A stretch of 12,156 nucleotides of DNA from Candidatus Eiseniibacteriota bacterium (lineage in GTDB: Bacteria; Joyebacterota; Joyebacteria; Joyebacterales; Joyebacteraceae): contig DAOWCM010000034.1 in assembly GCA_030639555.1 (NCBI GenBank), positions 1 to 12,156 on the forward strand, read 5' to 3'. The notes beneath the pieces were generated by a model. That model saw only the letters and a list, made by a program, of their open reading frames with translations, was not told where the DNA came from and did not search any database. The translations under genes were made by a program, and so were the position numbers. Below are positions 6,725-12,156 of this stretch, in pieces; position 1 is the stretch's first letter, and the number at the start of each line of letters is the position of its first letter.

Positions 6725-7204
6725 GTGACGGAGGCGCACGGAAGTACACGCGGGGTGTTCGCGACTGTCAGGTCGACCAAGCTCATCCTCGTCACGGGTC
6801 TGCTCGCGGGATTCATCGCGATGCTCTCCGGCTGTGCCGCCACTACGCCTGAGAACTTCGTCGAAGAGCCCGGGGTCACCGTTCGCATCGTCCGGACCTC
6901 GGGCGGTTCCTTCTCCGGCACTCTCATCGGGATGGACGACGGTGTTCTGATCGTCGACCGCTCTGTTCCGAAGAGCTCGGACATCACCGTCGTCAGAAAT
7001 GACGGAGTGGACGTTGTCTATCGGGACGGTACTCCAATCGGCAGAGCGGTGGAGGTACGGGGCGTCGACATCGTAGTCCGGGAGCGGCTGGCCTTCTTCG
7101 AGATAGACGACATCCGCGTCGTGAGCAAGGCGTACTTCGGATGGGGGACCGCGGTCGCGGCCGTGCTGGCGTTCCTGCTGGTTCGGATCCTTCAGGACAT
7201 GTAG
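6725..7204 (+). CDS. Putative lipoprotein with C-terminal hydrophobic helix (paralogue 2)
   Basis: 159 residues from a GTG. N-region with R and K residues, hydrophobic core 20-34, lipobox LSGC with Cys37 as the likely lipidation site. The mature domain resembles the preceding protein: VTVRIVRTSGGSFSGTLIG (51-69) against its VVWVRLATSDGEEVTGRVVS, then YRDGTPIGRAVEVRG (99-113) against its YSGTERLPGRFVRID, and FFEIDDIRVV (124-133) against its FQVVDIASATF. It also ends with a hydrophobic helix (139-154) followed by a short charged tail. Identity is low, so this is judged by eye from order and spacing. Transcribed with its neighbour (13-base gap) and probably with the esterase gene 54 bases downstream. 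Function unknown; a paired envelope complex is possible. Confidence 0.8.
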   Translation: MTEAHGSTRGVFATVRSTKLILVTGLLAGFIAMLSGCAATTPENFVEEPGVTVRIVRTSGGSFSGTLIGMDDGVLIVDRSVPKSSDITVVRNDGVDVVYRDGTPIGRAVEVRGVDIVVRERLAFFEIDDIRVVSKAYFGWGTAVAAVLAFLLVRILQDM

Positions 7205-7258
7205 CCGGACCGGCACCGCAAGCGTGGTATACGGTGTGGCGGTGCGCAGGAGGACATC

Positions 7259-8473
7259 ATGACAAGGGATTCTTCTACGGGGGTTCGACTGCTGGCATTG
7301 GCGGTGGCCGCGGTGCTCGCGTTCCCAGTCGCCGCGTGCGCACGCGACGCGATGGTCACGTTCAAAGTGCTCGTTCCGGAGGACACGCCTCCGGATGCGA
7401 GCGTTTTCATCGCGGGGGGCATTCCCTCGCTGGGCCCGTGGGATCCCGGGAAGGTCAAGCTGGGGAGGATAGGCGACCACAGCTATGCGATCACACTCAT
7501 GCTGCCCGCGGGTCTCGAGTTCCAGTACAAGTTCACCAGGGGTTCGTGGGAGACCGTCGAGAAGGGCCGGTGGTTCGAGGAGATCCCGGATCGGGAACAC
7601 AACGTGATCGGTGATGAAGAGGTACTGGTCCACGTTCTGAACTGGCGCGACTATGCGGGGGGACGGGAGATCTACACCGTGGTCGGCGACCTCAGACATC
7701 ATGAGGACTTCCCCTCGACCGCACTCGGGAACACCAGGTGCGTGCGTGTGTATCTGCCACCGGGCTATGAGGAGGGCGAGGAGCGGCGGTATCCGGTACT
7801 CTACATGCACGACGGTCAGAACATCTTCGACGCCGCGACCTCCTTCCTCGGAGTGGAGTGGAGCGTGGATGAGACGCTGGAACGCATGATAGGGCAGGGC
7901 GAAGTCGAGCCGCTGATAGTCGTCGGCATATGCAGCACGAGCGAGAGGGAATTCGAGTACACTCCGACGCAGGATCCCGGCAGCGGCAAGGGCGGCGGCG
8001 CGTCCCGCTACGCGGACTTCATCGTTGACGAGCTCAAACCGTACATCGATGTGACCTACCGCACGCTTCCTGAGCGCCAGCACACGGGCATCATGGGTTC
8101 CTCGCTCGGCGGCATCGCGTCTCTCTACATCGCGTGGACGCACCCGGATGTGTTCTCCCGCGTCGGCGCCATGTCCACGAGCTACTGGTGGTCGAACTCT
8201 CAGATACTCACTGTGCTGGAGGAGATGAGCCCGCCTCCCGGCGTGAAAGTGTGGCTGGACATGGGCACGGCGGAGGACGAGTCGGACCAGAACGAGGACG
8301 GTGTCCCCGACATCATAGAGCTACATCGTCGGGCCAGGAACATACTGATGGCGAAGGGCCTGGTGATCAAGCGTCACCTGCGATACATCGAAGATGAAGG
8401 TGCGATACACAATGAGCGTGCCTGGGCGGCCCGCTTCCCGCGGGCCGTGGAGTTTCTCTTTCCCGCCAGATGA
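7259..8473 (+). CDS. Esterase D-family hydrolase with N-terminal CBM20-like starch-binding domain, exported
   Basis: 404 residues. Signal sequence at 1-27 with hydrophobic core 10-26; VAAC at 24-27 fits a lipobox, so this may be lipid-anchored, otherwise signal peptidase I would act. Residues about 31-125 resemble CBM20 starch-binding domains: VTFKV start, SLGPWDPGKVKLG (57-69, compare the family LG-WDP-KA-L signature) and YKFTRGSWETVE (90-101). Residues 135-404 are an alpha/beta hydrolase of the esterase D/enterochelin-esterase group (PF00756): YMHDGQNIFD (182-191), nucleophile elbow GSSLGG with Ser282, probable acid Asp340 in GTAED, and His384 near the end in GAIHNERAW. Starts from ATG with AGGAGG 5 bases before. 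Substrate is likely an ester on or near a polysaccharide, judged only from the binding domain. A hairpin lies over its last codons. Confidence 0.88.
   Translation: MTRDSSTGVRLLALAVAAVLAFPVAACARDAMVTFKVLVPEDTPPDASVFIAGGIPSLGPWDPGKVKLGRIGDHSYAITLMLPAGLEFQYKFTRGSWETVEKGRWFEEIPDREHNVIGDEEVLVHVLNWRDYAGGREIYTVVGDLRHHEDFPSTALGNTRCVRVYLPPGYEEGEERRYPVLYMHDGQNIFDAATSFLGVEWSVDETLERMIGQGEVEPLIVVGICSTSEREFEYTPTQDPGSGKGGGASRYADFIVDELKPYIDVTYRTLPERQHTGIMGSSLGGIASLYIAWTHPDVFSRVGAMSTSYWWSNSQILTVLEEMSPPPGVKVWLDMGTAEDESDQNEDGVPDIIELHRRARNILMAKGLVIKRHLRYIEDEGAIHNERAWAARFPRAVEFLFPAR
8427..8462 (+). terminator. Possible intrinsic terminator hairpin inside the esterase 3' end
   Basis: CGGCCCGC (8427-8434) and GCGGGCCG (8440-8447) form a perfect 8-bp stem around a TTCCC loop. 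A T-rich run GTTTCTCTTTC (8452-8462) follows after four bases. It lies fully within the coding sequence, ending about 8 codons' distance from the TGA at 8471. GC-rich coding DNA makes chance stems common, and the T tract is interrupted and late, so this is tentative. If real, it would separate the lipoprotein-esterase transcript from the phosphatase gene. Confidence 0.3.
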
Positions 8474-8584
8474 CGTCCGCCCGCATGCCGTGTTTGCGAT
8501 GGAGTTCACTGTCGAACGCGCGACCGAGGGCCTGCCGCGATCAGACATACGATCATCCGGCGACTGCAGGAGGCCGACTGACCG

Positions 8585-9211
8585 ATGACGGAGATCGTTC
8601 TCGTACGCCACGGTGAGACAGAGCTCAATACGGCGGGAGTGTTCAGGGGGCGCGCGGATGTTGGCCTCAATGAGCGCGGTCGGATACAGGCTGAAGCGGT
8701 CGCCGCGGCGCTGTCCGGCGTCCCGGTTGCCGCGGTGTTCGCAAGCCCGATGATCCGCGCGCTGGACACCGCGCGGGCGGTGGCGTCTCCGCACGGTCTT
8801 GAGCCCATCGTGGATCCCGCGTTTAACAACATCGACCTGGGCGAGTGGCAGGGCATGGAGAAGGAGCGCGTGAGGCGGGAGCAGCCGGAGCTGTGGCGCC
8901 TGTGGATGGAAGACCCGGATGCTCTGCGGATCCCCGGGGGCGAGAGCCTCGCGGACGTGAGAGAGCGGGCGTACGCCCGCACGCTCGAGCTCGTGGATGA
9001 GCACAGGGACACGAGGATGGTCATCGTGTCGCACAGGTCAGTGGCCAAGCTCCTGGCGGGCGCGCTCATGGGCATGGAGAGCGGCTACTTCTGGAGGTTC
9101 TACCTGGACAATGCGGGCTACTCCGTCTTTGGATTCAACGAGGGCGCCTTCGTCATGCTCAAATGGAACGAGGCCTGCCACCTGAACGAGAGAACAGTGG
9201 AGTACTTCTAG
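8585..9211 (+). CDS. Histidine phosphatase (phosphoglycerate mutase-like)
   Basis: 208 residues, the usual length for a single-domain cytoplasmic member of the histidine phosphatase superfamily (PF00300), which transfer phosphate through a phosphohistidine. RHGET at 8-12 holds the nucleophile His9; Arg58 in SPMIRALDTA is the second phosphate-binding arginine; LGEWQG (85-90) supplies the acid Glu87; IPGGES at 116-121 and the second catalytic His150 in VSHRSVAKLL complete the site. Arg follows His150 where Gly is commoner, a variant I believe occurs in one subgroup. The closing NEACHL segment resembles the NDTCHL ending of that subgroup. ATG start with AGGAGG 11 bases upstream, slightly long. 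The 111-base gap before it holds no recognisable gene. Substrate cannot be named: alpha-ribazole phosphate, sugar phosphates and 2,3-type phosphoglycerates are all in the family. Confidence 0.9.
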   Translation: MTEIVLVRHGETELNTAGVFRGRADVGLNERGRIQAEAVAAALSGVPVAAVFASPMIRALDTARAVASPHGLEPIVDPAFNNIDLGEWQGMEKERVRREQPELWRLWMEDPDALRIPGGESLADVRERAYARTLELVDEHRDTRMVIVSHRSVAKLLAGALMGMESGYFWRFYLDNAGYSVFGFNEGAFVMLKWNEACHLNERTVEYF

Positions 9212-9267
9212 AGCCAGAGCGGGCCTAAGGAGTCCGGAGACGGGCCCACCTGGGGTCTGCACATGTT

Positions 9268-9287
9268 GCGGCCTTCGAAGCGGCCGC
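9268..9287 (+). promoter_or_regulatory. Hairpin just before the Tricorn-like gene's Shine-Dalgarno
   Basis: GCGGCC (9268-9273) pairs with GGCCGC (9282-9287) around the 8-base loop TTCGAAGC; the G-run serving as ribosome binding site begins at the very next base. No T tract follows, so it is not a standard terminator. It could modulate translation, but a 6-bp stem in GC-rich DNA may be chance. The rest of the 87-base gap 9212-9298 shows nothing else I can name. Confidence 0.25.
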
Positions 9288-9295
9288 GGGGGGAG
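9288..9295 (+). promoter_or_regulatory. G-rich Shine-Dalgarno for the Tricorn-like gene
   Basis: GGGGGGAG ends 3 bases before the ATG at 9299. The spacing is short, but no better site exists for the alternatives: ATG 9263 (12 codons upstream, in frame) and ATG 9326 (9 codons downstream, in frame). Confidence 0.5.
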
Positions 9296-9298
9296 CCG

Positions 9299-12156
9299 AT
9301 GTTGAATCGTTTCGCCGTGTCACAGATGACCGTGCCGGAAGAAGCGCCGGGCCACCGAGGCGCGCAGCAAGCAGCCACCGTGGCGCTGGCGGCGGCCCTC
9401 ATTGTCCTGCTCGCCGCCTTTCCCTGCTCAGCTGGCGAGGGCATTTTCAATGCCAGGCAGCCGGCCCCTTCGCCGGACGGCAGTGAGATTGCGTTCTCGT
9501 ACATGGGGGATCTGTGGAAGGTCGAGTCCACCGGCGGGGCCGCGACGCGCCTCACCGTGCACGAGGCCTACGACGACATTCCTCTGTGGTCGCCGGAAGG
9601 CGACCGCATCGCGTTCTCGTCCGACAGGGCGGGGAACGCGGACGTCTACGTCATCCCTTCCGCCGGAGGGATACCTGAGCGACTGACGTGGCACAGTTCG
9701 TGGGACAGCCCTCAGTGCTGGGACCGCGACGGCGAAAGCGTGCTCTTCACGTCCTACCGCGACACGCTGGAATCCAATCTCTACCGCGTATCAGTGTACG
9801 GTGGTCTACCCCGGCGGCTTCTGTATGACCGGGGCTACAGCACGTCGGTCTCGCCGGACGGACGCTGGCTCGCGTACGTCCGCGGCAGGACCCCCTGGTG
9901 GCGCCAGCACTACTACGGCTCCGCCGCCCGCGATATCTGGATCCGGGCCATCGACGGCGGTCCGAGCTACCGCGTCGTGCGCTCTCTATACAATGACGAC
10001 AGGCCGATGTGGGGTGCGGACGGGCGCTCGCTCTACTTCATGTCCGAGCGCGCCGATTCCGTGGCCAACATCTGGAAGATGATCGTGGACCTGCCGGCGT
10101 TGGGGGAGATCGGGAAGCCCAAGGTCGTAGGCGGGCCCTTCCAGGTGACGCACCACGCCCACGACGGCGTTCAGATGGCAAGAGTCTCCGAGGACGGCTC
10201 GCTCATCGTGTACGAGTGGGACGCGGGCGTCTGGAAGCTCGAGCTGCCCGACGGGGAGCCGACAGAGGTGGTCATCTCTGTTGCGAGCGACCTCAAGTGG
10301 AACGAGGACCTTGTCCTGGACCTCTCGAGCGGTGTGACGCAGTTCGCGTTCTCGCCGGATGAGACGGAGCTCGCCCTCGTGGTGCGAGGCGAGCTCTTCG
10401 TCTGTTCTTTCGAGGATGGGGAGGCTGGAGATGCGAGACGCGTGACCGAGACGGCCGCGAGAGAGAAGGACCCCTCCTGGATGCTCGACGGCGAGACGCT
10501 CGTCTTCGCATCAGATCGCACGGGCGACTATGACCTGTACGCCGTCACCTCGGCAGAGGAGGGAGAGCCGCTGCTCTCAGACGCGCTCAAGTTCGAGACG
10601 ACGCGGCTGACCGATTCCCCGGAGGACGAGTTCTCACCGAGCATCTCTCCCGAGGGCGACGTCATCGCCTACATGCGGGGTGACCGGCAGCTCTGGACGA
10701 TGGATGTGGACGGGGCGCACGAGAGCCGGCTCGTTGAGGAACCCGGCATTCTGCACACGGCGTGGTCACCTGACGGCCGGTGGATCGCCTTCTCCCGGAC
10801 GACGATGGGTCACAAGGAGGACATCTTCATCGTGCCCGGTGGGGGCGGGGAGCCCGTCGACGTCACCGGCCACCCGAACGATGACTTCCAGCCGCGCTGG
10901 TCCGATGACGGGAAGCGCCTCTCGTTCGCGTCGCGGACCGACGACGGCCGGTACGCGCTCAAGTACATCTGGTTGCTGAAGGACGACTACTGGAAGACCG
11001 ACGAGGAGCGCGAGGAGGACGCGGAGGAGGAGGCCGAGGATGCGGCCGGCGACGCTGAAGACGAGGAAGAAGACGAGGGCGAGGACGAGGACGTTAACGT
11101 TACCATCGATTTCGACCGCATCAACGAGCGCACGATCACGGTCATGAACATGCGCGGCGGCTACGATTTCTACGCACAGACCCCCAACGGGCACTATTAC
11201 GCCTTCCGCGACCGAAGCCTCCAGCGGGACAACCTGTGGCTGGTCGACTGGAAGGGCAGCAGCCTGACGCAGGTCTCGCAGGGCGGAAGCGATCCGACGG
11301 ATCTCCACTGGGACCAGGACGGCAAGACCTGCTACTACATTGACGGACGCAGGATCTCGAGCGTCAGCATCGACCCCGATTCGGGCGGCGTGACAGGCCG
11401 CGGCGGCGTCGGCTTCTCCGTCAGGATGACGGTCAACACACCTGCAGAGCGGGAGGTGATGTTCACAGAGGCGTGGCGGCTGCTCTTGAACGGGTTCTAC
11501 GATCCCGAGTTCCACGGCGTCGACTGGCCCGCTATACGCGACAAGTACGAGCCTCTGGCGATGGCGGCGTACACCGAGGAGGAGTTCCGCGCGGTCGTGC
11601 GGGAGATGCTCGGTGAGCTGTCCGCGTCGCACCTTGGAATCTACAAGTGGGGTGGGGGAGGTGTGTCGACGGGAAGGCTCGGTGTCTACCACGACGAACG
11701 GTACGACGGACCCGGTATTCTCGTGAGGAAGGTGATACCGGACAGCCCGGCCGAGCGGGAGGGCATCGTCGCCGGGGACTACATCCTCTCGATTGCCGGG
11801 CATGAGATAGCGCCCGGCGAGAACTACCACGTGCTGCTCGAGGACACCGCCGGTGATGAGATACTGATCGAGGTGGCATCGTCAGCGGACGGCAGAGACC
11901 GTCGCGAGGTGAGGATTCGCCCCGTGGGTTCGCTCAACAGGCTGATCTACGAGGACCGCGTGAGGCAGCGCCGGGAGAAAGTCGAGCGTGCCTCCGGGGG
12001 CAGGCTCGGATACCTGCACATCGCGGGCATGGGTACCGGTAACCTCTTCCAGTTCGAGGAAGCACTCTTCGCCCAGGGCAAGGACAAGGACGGGCTCATC
12101 GTGGACATCCGCGGCAACGGTGGCGGCTCGGTTCACGATGGGATCCTGCGCTACCT
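9299..12156 (+). CDS. Exported Tricorn-like protease, S41 family; 3' partial
   Basis: Open for 952 codons to the window edge. Hydrophobic signal segment at residues 26-42 with a probable cut after SA-G (A45), so the protein is exported, unlike the cytosolic Thermoplasma Tricorn. Residues 50-565 hold about eleven PD40/TolB-like propeller strands of the SPDG-x-IAFSSDR type, consistent with two beta-propellers. A very acidic linker follows (568-598), then another propeller-like part, then the core: a helical region from about 715, LSASHLG with Ser777 and His778 matching the Tricorn Ser-His pair, a PDZ domain (roughly 785-870), and the S41 strand LIVDIRGNGGGS (933-944). The nucleophile Ser and the remaining charge-relay residue lie beyond the edge. 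Likely cleaves peptides in the periplasm or outside the cell. Start at 9299 is preferred over 9263 and 9326 but not certain. Confidence 0.92.
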   Translation, partial: MLNRFAVSQMTVPEEAPGHRGAQQAATVALAAALIVLLAAFPCSAGEGIFNARQPAPSPDGSEIAFSYMGDLWKVESTGGAATRLTVHEAYDDIPLWSPEGDRIAFSSDRAGNADVYVIPSAGGIPERLTWHSSWDSPQCWDRDGESVLFTSYRDTLESNLYRVSVYGGLPRRLLYDRGYSTSVSPDGRWLAYVRGRTPWWRQHYYGSAARDIWIRAIDGGPSYRVVRSLYNDDRPMWGADGRSLYFMSERADSVANIWKMIVDLPALGEIGKPKVVGGPFQVTHHAHDGVQMARVSEDGSLIVYEWDAGVWKLELPDGEPTEVVISVASDLKWNEDLVLDLSSGVTQFAFSPDETELALVVRGELFVCSFEDGEAGDARRVTETAAREKDPSWMLDGETLVFASDRTGDYDLYAVTSAEEGEPLLSDALKFETTRLTDSPEDEFSPSISPEGDVIAYMRGDRQLWTMDVDGAHESRLVEEPGILHTAWSPDGRWIAFSRTTMGHKEDIFIVPGGGGEPVDVTGHPNDDFQPRWSDDGKRLSFASRTDDGRYALKYIWLLKDDYWKTDEEREEDAEEEAEDAAGDAEDEEEDEGEDEDVNVTIDFDRINERTITVMNMRGGYDFYAQTPNGHYYAFRDRSLQRDNLWLVDWKGSSLTQVSQGGSDPTDLHWDQDGKTCYYIDGRRISSVSIDPDSGGVTGRGGVGFSVRMTVNTPAEREVMFTEAWRLLLNGFYDPEFHGVDWPAIRDKYEPLAMAAYTEEEFRAVVREMLGELSASHLGIYKWGGGGVSTGRLGVYHDERYDGPGILVRKVIPDSPAEREGIVAGDYILSIAGHEIAPGENYHVLLEDTAGDEILIEVASSADGRDRREVRIRPVGSLNRLIYEDRVRQRREKVERASGGRLGYLHIAGMGTGNLFQFEEALFAQGKDKDGLIVDIRGNGGGSVHDGILRY
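11000..11092 (+). other. Low-complexity acidic linker in the Tricorn-like protease
   Basis: 31 codons (residues 568-598) of which 23 encode Asp or Glu, the rest Ala, Gly and one Arg. The DNA is a run of GAG/GAC/GAA codons. It separates the propeller region from the catalytic half. Charged inserts near this place occur in other bacterial Tricorn-like proteins, as I recall; a flexible or calcium-binding role is only a guess. Confidence 0.85.

Noticed and set aside
6701..8143. 480-codon minus-strand open frame opposite the second lipoprotein and esterase genes
   Set aside because: Shadow of two well-supported + strand genes; it crosses their boundary, has no recognisable domain and no good ribosome site was found.
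8394..8588. Small + strand frame spanning the esterase end and the gap to the phosphatase
   Set aside because: Mostly overlaps the esterase in another frame, has no Shine-Dalgarno and no recognisable protein character.
9263..9298. Upstream in-frame ATG as start of the Tricorn-like protein
   Set aside because: Weaker ribosome site, would lengthen an already long n-region of the signal peptide, and would place the hairpin inside the coding sequence.
11091..11100. Perfect 10-base palindrome ACGTTAACGT
   Set aside because: Lies in the coding sequence just after the acidic linker, is a single copy and fits Val-Asn-Val codons; nothing suggests a site.
10766..11830. 354-codon minus-strand open frame opposite the Tricorn-like gene
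   Set aside because: Antisense shadow; its Leu/Val-rich stretch is simply the complement of the acidic-linker codons, not a genuine membrane segment.

Overview
The window reads as chromosomal DNA from an uncultured, GC-rich, Gram-negative-type bacterium. A GT9 (LPS heptosyltransferase-like) glycosyltransferase and three candidate lipoproteins argue for a diderm envelope. The gene mix (short 'type 2' valyl-tRNA synthetase, Mut7-C protein, THEP1 NTPase, exported Tricorn-like S41 protease) would suit an uncultured phylum such as those near Eisenbacteria, Krumholzibacteria or Gemmatimonadota. That placement is a guess from gene content; there is no rRNA here to settle it. I see no tRNA, rRNA, CRISPR array, insertion sequence or phage gene. 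Coding density is very high and no gene-free stretch exceeds 150 bases.

Left block (1-5653, all + strand): the 3' 98% or so of what is visible of a valS gene with an in-frame TAG just after its HIGH motif, then a tightly packed run of four genes: a GT9 glycosyltransferase, a Mut7-C RNase-domain/zinc-ribbon protein, a THEP1-type nucleoside-triphosphatase and a GT4 glycosyltransferase. Mut7-C/THEP1 and THEP1/GT4 overlap (14 and 4 bases), so these genes are almost certainly co-transcribed and translationally coupled. Two envelope glycosyltransferases thus bracket two proteins that look like RNA/nucleotide enzymes.

Middle (5650-6066, - strand): a small four-helix membrane protein of unknown function converges on the GT4 gene; the two stop codons are the two strands of one CTAG. 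A 147-base divergent intergenic region follows.

Right block (6214-12156, all + strand): two adjacent small lipoproteins that look like diverged tandem paralogues, a secreted/lipoprotein esterase with an N-terminal CBM20-like starch-binding domain, a histidine phosphatase, and a large exported Tricorn-like protease (beta-propeller repeats, acidic linker, PDZ, S41 core) that runs off the right edge before its nucleophile. The right block is mainly envelope and extracytoplasmic functions; the histidine phosphatase is the only clearly cytoplasmic member.

The most noteworthy points are the amber codon in the valS active-site region, the GT9-Mut7C-THEP1-GT4 cluster, and the paired lipoproteins that carry both a lipobox and a C-terminal hydrophobic helix. 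I did not find a clear-cut novel defence or mobile system.
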